Part shown: positions 17,993-27,655 of the stretch, piece by piece
Numbering within the stretch: position 1 is the first letter of the stretch
Layout: the number at the start of each line of letters is the position of its first letter
Source: Halopseudomonas formosensis
Lineage (GTDB): Bacteria > Pseudomonadota > Gammaproteobacteria > Pseudomonadales > Pseudomonadaceae
Direction: 5' to 3'
DNA length: 64,000 nt
NCBI RefSeq assembly: GCF_900115905.1
Contig: NZ_FOYD01000009.1
Span: 62,001 to 126,000, forward strand
The notes under the pieces: model-generated
Told to the model about the DNA's origin: nothing
What the model saw: only the letters and a program-made list of their open reading frames with translations
Databases searched by the model: none
Made by a program: the position numbers and the translations under genes

Positions 17993-18904
17993 ATGCTGAT
18001 TCATATTCTCGGTTCTGCTGCTGGCGGTGGCTTTCCTCAGTGGAACTGCAACTGCCGCAATTGTGATGGTCTGCGCAAGGGAGAGATCAACGCCCGGCCG
18101 CGCACCCAGTCCTCGATTGCGCTCTCCGACGGTAGCGGCAACTGGGTGTTGTGCAACGCCTCACCGGATATCCGTACGCAACTGGAACAGACACCGGTGC
18201 TGCAACCCGGTCGTCAACTACGCGATACCGCCATTGGCGGGATCATTCTGATGGACAGCCAGATCGATCACACCGCGGGACTATTGACCCTGCGCGAGGG
18301 CTGTCCCCACCAGGTGTGGTGCACGGAGATGGTGCACCAGGACCTGACCACTGGCTTCCCGCTGTTCAACATCCTGGACCACTGGAACGGTGGATTGCAG
18401 TGGAACCGCATAGAGCTGGACGCCGGCTTCAGCATTCCGGCCTGTCCGGCGCTGGAGTTTACCCCGATCCCCCTGCGTAGCGCCGCGCCGCCGTACTCAC
18501 CGCATCGTAACAATCCGCATCCCGGTGACAATATCGGTTTGCTGGTACGTGATACCAACACCGGCGGGGTGCTGTTCTACGCCCCTGGCCTGGGCCAGCT
18601 CAGCAGCCAGGTGCGGGATGCCATGGCCATGGCCGACTGCCTGCTGGTCGATGGCACCCTCTGGCGCGAGGATGAAATGATCCACGCCGGTGTCGGCACC
18701 AAGCTCGGCAGCGAGATGGGCCATCTGCCACAGAGCGGGGAGGGCGGGATGATCGAGGTACTAAGCGCCTACCCGCAGAGCCGGCGGGTGCTGACCCATA
18801 TCAACAATACCAACCCGATTCTGGACGAAGACTCGGCCGAACGCGCCGAGTTGACGCGTCACGGCATCGAGGTCGCCCATGACGGGTTGGTGATCGACCT
18901 GTAA
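17993..18904 (+). CDS. pqqB: PqqB, metallo-beta-lactamase-fold PQQ biosynthesis protein
   Basis: 303 residues. N-terminus [19 protein letters not shown] followed by NCRNC, the CxCxxC-like metal site of PqqB, then the MBL-type metal motif SQIDHTAG and C-terminal histidines ([19 protein letters not shown]). PqqB is thought to hydroxylate the PqqA-derived dipeptide in an iron-dependent step. Length is typical. The gene is followed after 10 bases by pqqC. Confidence 0.95.
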   Translation: MLIHILGSAAGGGFPQWNCNCRNCDGLRKGEINARPRTQSSIALSDGSGNWVLCNASPDIRTQLEQTPVLQPGRQLRDTAIGGIILMDSQIDHTAGLLTLREGCPHQVWCTEMVHQDLTTGFPLFNILDHWNGGLQWNRIELDAGFSIPACPALEFTPIPLRSAAPPYSPHRNNPHPGDNIGLLVRDTNTGGVLFYAPGLGQLSSQVRDAMAMADCLLVDGTLWREDEMIHAGVGTKLGSEMGHLPQSGEGGMIEVLSAYPQSRRVLTHINNTNPILDEDSAERAELTRHGIEVAHDGLVIDL

Positions 18905-18914
18905 GGAGAGCAGC

Positions 18915-19667
18915 GTGCCAACTGAACCGATGAGCCGTGCGGCGTTCGAACAGGCCCTGCGTGACAAGGGGCGTTATTACCATATTCACCATCCTTTCCA
19001 TATCGCCATGCATGAGGGGCGCGCCACACCGGAGCAGATTCGTGGCTGGGTTGCCAACCGCTTCTACTACCAGTTGAACATCCCGCTCAAGGATGCCGCG
19101 ATCCTGGCCAACTGCGACGATGCTGCAGCACGCCGGGAATGGGTGCAGCGGATCATCGATCACGACGGTACAGCCGAAGGCGCGGGCGGTATCGAAGCCT
19201 GGCTGCAACTGGGCGAGGCCGTCGGTTTGCACCGGGAAGAGCTGCTCGATCAACGCCATGTGTTGCCTGGCGTGCGCTTTGCGGTCGATGCCTACGTCAA
19301 CTTCGCCCGCCGCGCCGGCTGGAAGGAAGCCGCCAGCTCGTCGCTGACCGAACTCTTCGCCCCGCAAATTCACCAGTCGCGGCTGGACAGCTGGCCGGAG
19401 CACTATCCCTGGATCGATCCGCAGGGCTATCGCTACTTCCGTACCCGCTTGAGCGAAGCGCGCCGGGACGTGGAACACGGCCTGCGTATCACCCTGGATC
19501 ATTACCGGACCTTCGAGGCCCAGCAGCGCATGTTGGAGATCCTGCAGTTCAAGCTGGATGTACTCTGGAGCATGCTCGACGCCATGTCGATGGCCTACGA
19601 ACTGGAGCGGGCGCCATACCATACCGTCACGGACCAGCCCGCCTGGCATCGGGGGATCAAGTTATGA
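18915..19667 (+). CDS. pqqC: PqqC, pyrroloquinoline-quinone synthase
   Basis: 250 residues of the all-helical PqqC oxidase that performs the last ring closure and eight-electron oxidation to PQQ. Visible family stretches: [43 protein letters not shown] and [20 protein letters not shown], containing the conserved His, Tyr and Arg residues of the active site. The start is GTG at 18915, seven bases after AAGGAG; this is supported by the usual length. The stop overlaps the pqqD start in ATGA. Confidence 0.95.
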   Translation: MPTEPMSRAAFEQALRDKGRYYHIHHPFHIAMHEGRATPEQIRGWVANRFYYQLNIPLKDAAILANCDDAAARREWVQRIIDHDGTAEGAGGIEAWLQLGEAVGLHREELLDQRHVLPGVRFAVDAYVNFARRAGWKEAASSSLTELFAPQIHQSRLDSWPEHYPWIDPQGYRYFRTRLSEARRDVEHGLRITLDHYRTFEAQQRMLEILQFKLDVLWSMLDAMSMAYELERAPYHTVTDQPAWHRGIKL

Positions 19668-19942
19668 GCATTCCGTCATTGGCAGCCGTACCGACGCTCC
19701 GGCCTGGTTATCGCATGCAATGGGAACCGGTGCAGGACTGCCATGTGCTGCTCTATCCCGAGGGGATGGTCAAGCTCAATGGCAGCGCCGCCGAGGTGTT
19801 GCAACGGGTCGATGGCCGGCGCTCGGTCAACGAGATCATTGCTGAACTGCAAGCCTGCTTTCCGTCGGCATCCGGGCTGGATGAAGATGTAATGGCCTTT
19901 ATCGGGGAAGCTCATGAGCAACACTGGATCCGTTTCCGCTGA
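19664..19942 (+). CDS. pqqD: PqqD, PqqA-binding chaperone
   Basis: 92 residues with the winged-helix RRE fold of Pqq[37 protein letters not shown] and [10 protein letters not shown]. It presents PqqA to PqqE. It overlaps pqqC by four bases and pqqE by 29 bases, so the three are translationally coupled. Confidence 0.95.
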   Translation: MSIPSLAAVPTLRPGYRMQWEPVQDCHVLLYPEGMVKLNGSAAEVLQRVDGRRSVNEIIAELQACFPSASGLDEDVMAFIGEAHEQHWIRFR

Positions 19943-21074
19943 CAGCCAGGTCCGGTCGGAACAGGGGCCGCCGTTGTGGCTGCTGGCCGAGCTGACTTAC
20001 CGCTGCCCATTGCAGTGCCCCTATTGCTCCAATCCGCTGGAGTTTGCCGAGCACAAGCAGGAGCTGAGCACTGCGCAATGGATCGACGTGTTCAGCCAGG
20101 CGCGGGCGCTGGGCGCGGCCCAGCTGGGCTTCTCCGGTGGCGAGCCGCTGGTACGTGACGATCTGGCCGAGCTGATCGGCGCCGCCCGGGAAATGGGTTA
20201 CTACACCAACCTGATCACCTCCGGCATGGGCCTGAACCAGTCGCGTATCGACAAGTTCCTGGAGGCCGGGCTGGATCATATCCAGATCAGCTTCCAGTCC
20301 TCGGACAGCGAGGTGAACAACATGCTGGCCGGCTCGCGCAAGGCCTTCGATCAGAAACTGGCGATGGCCCGGGCGGTCAAGGCTGCCGGCTATCCCATGG
20401 TGCTGAACTTCGTTACCCACCGGCACAATATCGACCAGATCGAGAAAATCATCGAGTTGTGCCTGGCACTGGAAGCCGACTTCGTGGAGCTGGCCACCTG
20501 TCAGTACTACGGCTGGGCCCACCTGAATCGCGCCGGCCTGCTACCGACCAAGGCGCAGCTGGATCACGCTGAAGCCGTGACCAACCGCTACCGAGCCCAA
20601 CTGGCGGAGCAGGGCCACCCCTGCAAGCTGATCCTGGTGACCCCCGACTATTACGAGGAGCGACCGAAAGGCTGCATGAACGGATGGGGCAATATCTTCC
20701 TGACCATTACCCCGGATGGCACGGCCTTGCCTTGCCATAGCGCCCGGCAATTGCCGGTGACCTTTCCCAGCGTCAGCGAATACAGCCTGTCGCATATCTG
20801 GTATGACTCCTTCGGCTTCAATCGCTATCGGGGCGATGACTGGATGCAGGAGCCCTGTCGCTCCTGTCCCGAAAAACACCAGGATTTCGGCGGTTGCCGC
20901 TGTCAGGCTTATATGCTGACCGGGGATGCGACCCAGGCCGATCCGGTGTGCAGCAAGTCACCGCACCATCACCAGATACTGTCCGCCCGGGCCGAGGCCG
21001 AACTGCCCCAGCCACCGATCGAGGAACTGACCTTTCGCAATGAACGCACCTCCAGAATCATCTGCAAGGTCTGA
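19914..21074 (+). CDS. pqqE: PqqE, radical-SAM peptide cyclase
   Basis: 386 residues. The radical-SAM cluster motif CPLQCPYC gives Cys31, Cys35 and Cys38; GGEPL is the SAM-binding strand. The C-terminal SPASM domain for auxiliary clusters has [26 protein letters not shown] and DPVCSKS. It forms the carbon-carbon bond between Glu and Tyr of PqqA held by PqqD. The start is ATG 19914 after GGGGA; it overlaps the next gene by 35 bases. Confidence 0.95.
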   Translation: MSNTGSVSADSQVRSEQGPPLWLLAELTYRCPLQCPYCSNPLEFAEHKQELSTAQWIDVFSQARALGAAQLGFSGGEPLVRDDLAELIGAAREMGYYTNLITSGMGLNQSRIDKFLEAGLDHIQISFQSSDSEVNNMLAGSRKAFDQKLAMARAVKAAGYPMVLNFVTHRHNIDQIEKIIELCLALEADFVELATCQYYGWAHLNRAGLLPTKAQLDHAEAVTNRYRAQLAEQGHPCKLILVTPDYYEERPKGCMNGWGNIFLTITPDGTALPCHSARQLPVTFPSVSEYSLSHIWYDSFGFNRYRGDDWMQEPCRSCPEKHQDFGGCRCQAYMLTGDATQADPVCSKSPHHHQILSARAEAELPQPPIEELTFRNERTSRIICKV

Positions 21075-22920
21075 GCGGGCCGGACGCTGGCGCAGTGATT
21101 TTTCCGCTGCCGATGCGGTGGCCGCGGGCACCGATTACGCTGACCTGACCTGCGATGAGCAGCGGGTGCTGTGGGTCGAGTTTTTCCCAGGGGAGGGACG
21201 CAGCGCGGTAGTCGAGTGGACACCCAGGGGCACACGGCGCCTGACGCCGCCCGGCTACAGCGTGCGCAGCCGGGTCTACGAGTATGGCGGCGGCGCGTTG
21301 TGTCTTGCCGGCGATGGTCTGGTGTTCGTCAACGAGGCGGACCAGCAGCTCTATCACCAGCGGTTCGATGACCTGTCCTGTACCCAACTGAGCTGCGCTG
21401 TCGATTGCCGCTACGGTGGGCTGGTGTTTGACCCGGTACATCGCCGTATCATCGCCGTGGAGGAACAGCATGGTGGCAGTGAGGTGGCTCACCGACTGGT
21501 AGCGATCGATCTGCGTGGTATCCGGCATCTGCTGGCCGAGGGTGCGGACTTCTACAACAGCCCCTGTCTCAGCCCCGATGGCCAGCGCCTGGCGTGGATC
21601 GAATGGCAGCGCCCCGAGCTGCCCTGGACCAGCAGCACCCTGTGCTGGGCCAGGCTGGACAGTCAGGGGCTACCGGGCGATGTCGAGCGCATGGGACATG
21701 ATGAGTCGCTGCAGCAGCCACTATTCAGTGACCGCGGTGAGCTGCTGTGCCTGACGGATCGCACTGGTCACTGGCAGCCCTGGCGGCAGTTGGCCGACCA
21801 GCAATGGCAGCTGCTGCCGTCACGGGCTGCCGACCACGCGCCGGCGCCCTGGCAGCTCACCCCCAGGCATTATCTGGCCTTGCCGGATGCTTGGCTGGCG
21901 CTGAGCTGGAGCGAGCAGGGCTATGGCCGCCTGGCTCTGCGCCATGCCGATCGGGGTGAAGAGCGACTGCTGGCTCAAGGTTATACGCGCTTTCGCGGGC
22001 TGGCCTGCAACAGCAACAGCCTGTTCTGCCTGGCCAGCTCACCGGACTGCAGTGCAGCTGTACTGCGCATTTCCCTGGATAGCGGGGAGGTCAGGGTCCT
22101 GGCCCAGGCGTCCAGTACATTGGGCTCGGAAGATATCTCCCGCCCCGAACCCATGGCTTATCCAACCGCGCAGCAGGAGATTGCCCATGGCTTCCATTAT
22201 CCGCCATGCAACAGCCAGGCAAGACTGGCGACCGATGAACTCCCACCCCTGGTGATCTTCACCCACGGCGGGCCGACCTCGGCCTGTTATCCGGTACTGG
22301 ATAACCGTATCCAGTACTGGACCCAGCGCGGTTTTGCCGTCGCCGACCTCAATTATCGTGGCAGCGTCGGCTTTGGCCGGGCCTATCGGCAGCGGCTGCA
22401 GGGCAACTGGGGTGTGACCGATGTGGAGGATGTGCTGGCGGCCATCGAGCATCTGGCCCAGCAGAAACTGATTGACCCGCAGCGGGTGTTTATCCGCGGC
22501 CAGAGTGCTGGTGGTTTTACCACACTGAATAGTCTGGTCAGTGCCAGCGAGCGCTTCCGCGCGGCGGCCAGCCTGTATGGTGTGAGCGATCCGTTGCAGT
22601 TGCGTGCCGTCACCCACAAGTTCGAGGCCGACTATATCGACTGGCTGATCGGCGACCCCCATGAGCAGCCCGAGCGCTACCAACAGCGCTCGCCGCTGGC
22701 CCAGGCTGCAGCCATCAGCACACCGACGATTTTCTTCCAGGGCATGCAGGACGCGGTGGTACTACCGTCCCAGACCGAGCAGATGGTCGCGGTATTGGAA
22801 GAGCAGGGCGTAGCCGTGCAGTACGTCAGGTTCGAGGAGGAGCGTCATGGTTTTCGCCAGCCTGCCAATCTACAACAGGTTCTCGAAAACGAATTAGATT
22901 TCTACCACAACTATTTGTAA
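21040..22920 (+). CDS. pqqH: PqqH-like S9 (prolyl-oligopeptidase family) peptidase
   Basis: 626 residues: an N-terminal propeller (about 20-350, with [17 protein letters not shown]) and a C-terminal alpha/beta-hydrolase domain. The catalytic Ser lies in RGQSAGG, the Asp in FQGMQDAVV and the His in EERHGF; FTHGGPT forms the oxyanion region. The gene overlaps pqqE by 35 bases, as in Pseudomonas loci where this peptidase is called PqqH. A role in processing PqqA or its fragments is plausible but not shown. Confidence 0.88.
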   Translation: MNAPPESSARSERAGRWRSDFSAADAVAAGTDYADLTCDEQRVLWVEFFPGEGRSAVVEWTPRGTRRLTPPGYSVRSRVYEYGGGALCLAGDGLVFVNEADQQLYHQRFDDLSCTQLSCAVDCRYGGLVFDPVHRRIIAVEEQHGGSEVAHRLVAIDLRGIRHLLAEGADFYNSPCLSPDGQRLAWIEWQRPELPWTSSTLCWARLDSQGLPGDVERMGHDESLQQPLFSDRGELLCLTDRTGHWQPWRQLADQQWQLLPSRAADHAPAPWQLTPRHYLALPDAWLALSWSEQGYGRLALRHADRGEERLLAQGYTRFRGLACNSNSLFCLASSPDCSAAVLRISLDSGEVRVLAQASSTLGSEDISRPEPMAYPTAQQEIAHGFHYPPCNSQARLATDELPPLVIFTHGGPTSACYPVLDNRIQYWTQRGFAVADLNYRGSVGFGRAYRQRLQGNWGVTDVEDVLAAIEHLAQQKLIDPQRVFIRGQSAGGFTTLNSLVSASERFRAAASLYGVSDPLQLRAVTHKFEADYIDWLIGDPHEQPERYQQRSPLAQAAAISTPTIFFQGMQDAVVLPSQTEQMVAVLEEQGVAVQYVRFEEERHGFRQPANLQQVLENELDFYHNYL

Positions 22921-22960
22921 TTTAAGAATTTAAACAGAAGGTGAGGTGCCACTGGTTTTC

Positions 22961-22986
22961 GGGGTGTAGCGCACCCGCGCTACGCC
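22961..22986. repeat. Short REP-like palindromic repeat, copy 2
   Basis: Matches 24 of 26 bases of the sequence at 13461-13486. It pairs GTAGCG with CGCTAC around a short loop. It lies between the peptidase gene and pqqF, in a 110-base gap that otherwise holds an AT-rich stretch and the pqqF leader. Confidence 0.5.
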
Positions 22987-23030
22987 AAGGTCCCCGCAGC
23001 CACGCAAGATTATGGAGATCAACAGACTTC

Positions 23031-25628
23031 ATGCAACCCTTGGAACTACCACGCCTACCCAACGATGGCCGGCACTACCAGCTCTACACAGCCTCGAACG
23101 GACTGCTCTGCCTGCTGGTCAGTGACCCCATGGCCGATGCCGCCAGCTGCGTGGTCCAGTTCCGCGTGGGCAGTCACGACGAGCCGAAACATCTCCCCGG
23201 CCTGGCTCACCTGCTCGAACATATGCTGTTCATGGGTTCGGCGGATTACCCCCAGGCCGGCTCATTTCCGCAATTGGTAAGCCAGTGGTCCGGGCGCTTC
23301 AATGCCAGCACCGCAGCGCAGCGCACACGCTACCACTTCAGCGTCACCCCGGCCGGACTCGATGCCTGCCTGGCCCAATTGACAGACATGCTGACAGCCC
23401 CCTTGTTTTCCCCTGAGGCAGTGGCCGCGGAACGCCAGGTGATCGACGCCGAGTTTCATACCCGGCTGGCGGATGACGCACTGCACGAGCAGGCTGCCCT
23501 GGGCCAGGTCTTCAACCCGGCCCATCCCCTGAGCCGTTTCAGTGCAGGCAACCTCAGCACTCTGGGGCTTGAACCCGAGGCTCTGGCAAAAGCGTTGCGG
23601 GCGTTTCATCGCCGGCATTACCAGGCGGCGAATGGCTGCGTACTGATCCATGCGCCACAGCCCATGGCAGAGCTTCAATTGTTTGCCGCCCGGCTGGCTG
23701 AACGCCTGCCTGCCCAACCTCAAGCACCACGTCTCAGCCCTGGCCCACTCTTTGCGCCACAGGCATTACCCGGCCTGTTGCGTTGGCAGAGTTGCGCCCA
23801 GCAGAACCAGTGGCTACTGCTCTTTGCATTGAACAATGTGCAAACCGGGCAGGGCGCCAGCGCCCTCGGCTGGCTATGTGAATGGCTGGCCAGTCCAGCG
23901 CCTGCCGGCGCGCTTGGCTGGTTACGCAGGCAGGGGTTGATTGCCCAGCTGCAGGTCAGCACCCAGCATTACACCGACCAGCAAAGCTTATTGCGTATCG
24001 AGTTTGACCCATTGATCGAGGACAGTGACTATCCCGCGCTGCTCAATGGCTTCTTCTCCTGGTTGACGGCACTGAGACTGACCCCGATACAAGCTTGGCC
24101 ACAGGCTGCCCGGCAGCAACTCGCCGATCAGGCTTTTGCCCATGGCCTACGGGGGGAGCCGTTGCACTGGCTCACCATGCAGGCCGAGCGCACCCTGTAC
24201 CAGCCACCGGAACAGATTCTGGAAAGTACCGGCCAGTGGGCTGGACTTGATCAGCCATCCTGGCTTGGGTTGCTTGAACAGCTGCAACCCGAGAGCGTCC
24301 TGCTTGTCCAGAGCCAGAATGACGAGACCGCCTTGCCGCAACAAGCGGCCTGGACGCGTACTCACTTCGCCTTCAGCCCCTTGAACTGGCAACCCGTCGC
24401 AGGCCACGGTCAAGCGCTGGCCGAGGCGGATTGGCCGATCTGGGCAGTTGCCGAGCCGGAAGCCGAATGCCACGCCGGGGCCGACTGCAACTCTCTGCCA
24501 GGATTGCGCAGCATCCCTCTGCCGATCGAGTCCGAGGGGCAGGGCGGAGATACTGTCCGTCTTGCCTGGTGCTGGCCAGAGGGGCGACTGGATCGTTACC
24601 AGCGGGACAGGCTCAAAGTCCTGTGGAACCTGCAGACCGAGCCATTACATGGCTGGGCTAGCGCCAGTGGTATCAGCCTGGCGTGGCAGGATCAGGCAGG
24701 TCTGATCTGGCTTGAATTGAAGGGTCCGCGGCAAGGACTCCGGGCGGGTGTCGCCGCAGTGGTAGCGGCGCTGGCCCGGCAACCCGATCCGACCCTGCAG
24801 CATCTGGCCGAGCATCGCCATCAAAGAAATCTCAACGAGCGCCGGCAGGCGCTGCCTGCCTACCGCCTGCTGGAAGAGCTCGATATCCAGCTGAACCCGA
24901 CACCGAACAATCCCGGCAGTGCACAACCAGCAGCCGCTCAGGTAGCCTGGCTGTATCCCCGGCAGTGGCAGTCCGAGTGGCTCAAGCTGGTAACCACCAG
25001 CCTGCAACAGCTCTGCCCGCGACTGGCAGAATCCTTCAACTGGCAGCCCCCTGCGCTGCGCCTGTTGGGGGAGGGCACCACCACCATTCGGGTGGACTGC
25101 CAGCACGCTGACCGGGCCTATCTTCTCTATTGTCAGGCCGGCTCAAGCAGCCTGGCCCAGCGTGCCAGCTGGCAACTGCTGCACCGGCATATCGGCTCAT
25201 CCTTTTTTGACCAGCTGCGTACCCGCCAGCAACTGGGTTACTGGGTCGTGGCCCGTTACCACGAAGTGGCTGGAACCCCGGGGCTCATCCTGTTGCTGCA
25301 ATCGCCCACTCACGATCATCAGCAGATCGAGACCGCCGTGAGCAACTGGTTGGAGAGCGAGCGCAAGCGCCTGGCTGAACTGCACTTTGCGCAGATCCGA
25401 CACCAGGCGCAGCAGCTGGCAAGTCATCTGCGCGGGCAGTCCCGTTCGCCATCTGGTCAGCTGGAGCTGCATTGGGCCCAGGGGCTGGGATTGCCTGGTG
25501 CAGCGGTGAACGACGTCTGTACAGCCCTGGAGCAACTCACCCCAGCGTCATGGGCAGAAACGCTGGATGACTGGCTACAGCGACCTCGCCGGCTGCGCTT
25601 GCTCAGCCGGCCAGCACAGGAAAACTGA
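23031..25628 (+). CDS. pqqF: PqqF, M16 family zinc protease
   Basis: 865 residues, two M16 halves. The inverted zinc motif HxxEH is in GLAHLLEHMLFMGS, with the distal Glu in AAERQVIDAEF. SRFSAGN and the C-terminal SSFFDQLRTRQQLGYWV (the R-Y substrate-binding region of the second half) are family hallmarks. PqqF with PqqG/H is thought to cut PqqA or release the cross-linked dipeptide. The start at 23031 has only a distant GGAG. It ends five bases before the convergent haemoglobin gene. Confidence 0.9.
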   Translation: MQPLELPRLPNDGRHYQLYTASNGLLCLLVSDPMADAASCVVQFRVGSHDEPKHLPGLAHLLEHMLFMGSADYPQAGSFPQLVSQWSGRFNASTAAQRTRYHFSVTPAGLDACLAQLTDMLTAPLFSPEAVAAERQVIDAEFHTRLADDALHEQAALGQVFNPAHPLSRFSAGNLSTLGLEPEALAKALRAFHRRHYQAANGCVLIHAPQPMAELQLFAARLAERLPAQPQAPRLSPGPLFAPQALPGLLRWQSCAQQNQWLLLFALNNVQTGQGASALGWLCEWLASPAPAGALGWLRRQGLIAQLQVSTQHYTDQQSLLRIEFDPLIEDSDYPALLNGFFSWLTALRLTPIQAWPQAARQQLADQAFAHGLRGEPLHWLTMQAERTLYQPPEQILESTGQWAGLDQPSWLGLLEQLQPESVLLVQSQNDETALPQQAAWTRTHFAFSPLNWQPVAGHGQALAEADWPIWAVAEPEAECHAGADCNSLPGLRSIPLPIESEGQGGDTVRLAWCWPEGRLDRYQRDRLKVLWNLQTEPLHGWASASGISLAWQDQAGLIWLELKGPRQGLRAGVAAVVAALARQPDPTLQHLAEHRHQRNLNERRQALPAYRLLEELDIQLNPTPNNPGSAQPAAAQVAWLYPRQWQSEWLKLVTTSLQQLCPRLAESFNWQPPALRLLGEGTTTIRVDCQHADRAYLLYCQAGSSSLAQRASWQLLHRHIGSSFFDQLRTRQQLGYWVVARYHEVAGTPGLILLLQSPTHDHQQIETAVSNWLESERKRLAELHFAQIRHQAQQLASHLRGQSRSPSGQLELHWAQGLGLPGAAVNDVCTALEQLTPASWAETLDDWLQRPRRLRLLSRPAQEN

Positions 25629-25633
25629 GCGGA

Positions 25634-26056
25634 TCATACGCCGGGTTTGCGCTGCACTGCGACGACACGCTCGGCGGGCACCCGCAACTGGCGCAGCAGA
25701 TATTCCTTGAATTCGGGCGTGTAGGGCTGCAACTCGATCGCCTGAGCCATACAACCCAGCCAGGCGTCCCGCTCAGCCTCGCCAATCGGCCAACTGGTAT
25801 GGAACATGGGAATACTGATCGAACCGTAACGCTCCTGGAACAGTTTGGGCCCGCCCAGCCAGCCGCTGAGGAAGCAGGCCAGTTTGTCCCGGGCAAGGGT
25901 CAGATCCTCGGCATGCATGGCCCGAATGGCACGGGCGGGCTCCCAGCTATCCATGATCCGGTAGAAATCATCCACCAGTTGGCGAATGCCTTCGATACCC
26001 CCGGCGGCCTGATAGGAAGCGTCCTGAGTACCGTACATGGGTGGTTGAGCAGACAT
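25634..26056 (-). CDS. Group II truncated haemoglobin
   Basis: 140 residues. GGIEGIRQLVDDFYRIMD (helix B with Phe-Tyr), then HAEDLTLARDKLACFLSGWLGGP (helix E to F region) and LFQERYGSISIPMFHTSWPIGEAERDAWLGCM, where the His of PMFH is the proximal haem ligand and Trp in DAWL is the group-II distal Trp. Such 2-on-2 globins bind oxygen or nitric oxide. It is convergent with pqqF and has no evident link to it. Confidence 0.85.
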   Translation of the reverse strand: MSAQPPMYGTQDASYQAAGGIEGIRQLVDDFYRIMDSWEPARAIRAMHAEDLTLARDKLACFLSGWLGGPKLFQERYGSISIPMFHTSWPIGEAERDAWLGCMAQAIELQPYTPEFKEYLLRQLRVPAERVVAVQRKPGV

Positions 26057-26161
26057 GTCTTTCCTCTCATCAGCAGTCCAGTGGCAGCGGTCACATGGCC
26101 TCTGCCTGTCGGGCTACAGTCTATCAACAAAGGAGCGCCATTTTGCCGGACCTTTGTTGTG

Positions 26162-26497
26162 TCAGACAAAACTGAGGAAGAACAGCATGAAGAAGGGCGC
26201 AGCAATGGTCAGGATCAGGCCACTGATGATGGCGGTGGGCACATATTCGTAATGGCAAGCCTGGCGCACAAAGGGCAGGGTGGTGTCCATGGCGGTTGCT
26301 CCGCAGACACCGATACTGCTGTTGGCAAAGTTGCGCCCCAGCATGAACACCACGGTCAGGCCGATCAGTTCGCGCATCAGGTCGTTGAGCAGGGCTACGC
26401 TGCCATAGGCCTCGCCCAGGTATTGTCCAGCCAGGGCGCCGGACAGGCTGAACCAGCCAAGACTGTCTGCCTGCGCGGTGCCGGGGCGGTTCAGCAA
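26162..26497 (-). pseudogene. lysO: LysO (DUF340) C-terminal remnant
   Basis: About 110 residues matching only the C-terminal third of the lysine exporter LysO: GWFSLSGALAGQYLGEAYGS, ELIGLTVVFMLGRNF, CGATAMDTTLPFVRQA and a final membrane helix. Family members are about 300 residues. Upstream the frame stays open only to a stop at 26534-26536 and has no ATG (only a TTG at 26497), and no earlier LysO sequence is found in other frames. The 5' two thirds have been lost, on the side facing dif, about 100 bases away. I treat it as a non-functional relic. Confidence 0.65.
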
Positions 26498-26632
26498 CCG
26501 GAAAATGGAAAGAAGGAAAAACCGCAGTGGTTTTCAGTATGTCATCAAGGGCGCGAACTATAGCGCACAGAGGGCTTGGTTTGTAGCCATGCGAGGCTGG
26601 CATGCCCAAGGACCCATCCGGATAAATATACG

Positions 26633-26660
26633 ATTTAACATAATATACCTTATGCGAACT
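26633..26660. other. dif chromosome-dimer resolution site (attL of the prophage)
   Basis: A 28-base site with XerD-side arm ATTTAACATAA (26633-26643), a six-base centre, and XerC-side arm TTATGCGAACT (26650-26660). Read on the minus strand it matches the P. aeruginosa dif sequence as I remember it at all but about four positions. The filamentous phage begins at its centre; a 22-base direct repeat of centre plus XerC arm plus ACTGT recurs at 33760-33781. The left copy is a complete dif and should still serve dimer resolution. Confidence 0.9.
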
Positions 26661-26745
26661 ACTGTGTAGCAGCGCTGATTATTGCCCTGGTCTGGTGTCT
26701 GTGGTCCATTCACTCGTCCAGTCAGAAAGCATACAGGAGTTGCTG

Positions 26746-27174
26746 ATGATGAGTATCGACGAAGCCCGGCTTAAAGCCGGGTTTTTTGTGGGCGAATGTC
26801 TGGAATTGTTCGGGATCAGTGAACGTACCTGGTACCGCTGGTGTCAGCATGGCGCCCCGATATGGGCATACCGGTTATTGCATCTGCGGGCCGGCCACCT
26901 GGACCAGTTGGGCTGGAAGCATTGGCAGATCCGAGAGGGCATTCTCTACTTCGACGGATTCAAATCACACGGCTACCAATGGGAGCCAGGCGAACTACTG
27001 GCATATCACTGGACACGGCACAACACCAGAAAAGCAAGGACGGAGTTTGCGCCCGCCGCCCGAGCTGACCTCGCGCCTGATTCGGCAAGCCGAATCAACC
27101 CCGGCGCTCGCCCTTCGGGCGCTGCGGCACATACGTGCCTTGCGGTGCTCGCGGGCGGCGGGCGCGACAGTTAG
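26746..27174 (+). CDS. Phage protein with DUF3653-like N-terminus
   Basis: 142 residues. The first 100 (MMSIDEARLKAGFFVGECLE, GISERTWYRWCQHGAPIWAYRLL, HLDQLGWKHWQIREGILY) resemble DUF3653 proteins of filamentous phages, which contain a small DNA-binding-like helix region. The last 45 residues are low-complexity Ala/Arg/Gly/Pro encoded by a long inverted-repeat structure (27049-27165), so the C-terminus is probably of structural DNA origin. Start ATG 26746 follows AGGAG by six bases. In the circular phage genome this ATG overlaps the TGA of the upstream regulator as TGATG (see the regulator at 33431). Confidence 0.7.
   Translation: MMSIDEARLKAGFFVGECLELFGISERTWYRWCQHGAPIWAYRLLHLRAGHLDQLGWKHWQIREGILYFDGFKSHGYQWEPGELLAYHWTRHNTRKARTEFAPAARADLAPDSASRINPGARPSGAAAHTCLAVLAGGGRDS
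27049..27165. repeat. Multi-branched inverted-repeat structure
   Basis: A 17-base-pair outer stem (27049-27065 with 27147-27165, one two-base bulge) encloses three hairpins: a nine-pair stem with a two-base loop at 27078-27097 (TGATTCGGC arm), CGCCC-TTC-GGGCG at 27109-27121, and GGCAC-ATAC-GTGCC at 27126-27139. On single-stranded phage DNA this would fold as a cloverleaf. It lies in the 3' end of the preceding gene and next to the hairpin-rich gap. Confidence 0.6.
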
Positions 27175-27547
27175 GAGTAAGGGAACAAGAAAACCGTGGG
27201 GCGTTGCCCCACACCCCCCCCTAACAACTTCCAAAATATGAGGCACCCGGGGTGCCTCTGGCCCTATGCAGGCCCGGATGGAACCGGGCCGCCGGGCCGG
27301 TGCAACCATTCAGAGATCGGAGATCGGAGGAGGGAAAGAAAAAACCGTGGGGCGTTGCCCCACACCCCAATCCTCGCCGGATAGGCAGGGGTGCGGGGAG
27401 AAAAACCCTCCCCACACCCCAGCCAGAGGATGAATTGGAGAGGAGTCCATCAAGGGTTCGCTCCGCCCGTGCCTCCGTTCGACGGGGCAAGCCCCGACGA
27501 GCCGGGGGCGCGGCCCTTGACGGGGGAAGGCACGGAGCTGCTATCAG
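27175..27547. other. Hairpin-rich phage intergenic region, candidate replication origin/packaging signal
   Basis: No gene. Two copies of a 27-base repeat (27191-27217 and 27342-27368) each contain the hairpin GTGGGGC-GTT-GCCCCAC. Further hairpins: GAGGCACC stem at 27240-27258, GGCCCGG stem at 27271-27290, and GGGGAG/CTCCCC at 27391-27417, plus CGGGGC-AA-GCCCCG near 27483-27496. Filamentous phages carry their strand origins and packaging hairpin in such a gap. Which hairpin has which role cannot be decided by reading. Confidence 0.55.
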
Positions 27548-27626
27548 GTAACGTCACTAAAACCCGACGAACGGTAGCATTATCGGTAACGTTACCATTG
27601 ACCATTATCGGTAACGTTACTATAAT
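27548..27626 (+). promoter_or_regulatory. Promoter and palindromic operators of the bZIP-like phage regulator
   Basis: Near-consensus sigma-70 promoter: TTGACC (27598-27603), 17-base spacer, TATAAT (27621-27626). The palindrome GTAACGTTAC fills the downstream end of the spacer (27611-27620) and occurs again just upstream of the -35 box (27586-27595); the two lie in an 18-base direct repeat with 25-base period. A degenerate copy GTAACGTCAC is at 27548-27557, and a perfect one at 28016-28025 in the 3' end of the gene. Binding at 27611 would block RNA polymerase, suggesting autorepression. Confidence 0.7.
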
Positions 27627-27655
27627 TAAGGCACACACAAAGCGGAGGGTTTGAA

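Noticed and set aside
26124-26609. 161-residue minus-strand open frame covering the lysO relic
   Set aside because: Wrong frame; the LysO motifs are read in the frame of 26162-26497.
27420-27547. tRNA gene or tRNA-derived attachment site
   Set aside because: GC-rich hairpins are present, but no anticodon arm, T loop sequence or CCA-type end was found; the attachment site is clearly dif.
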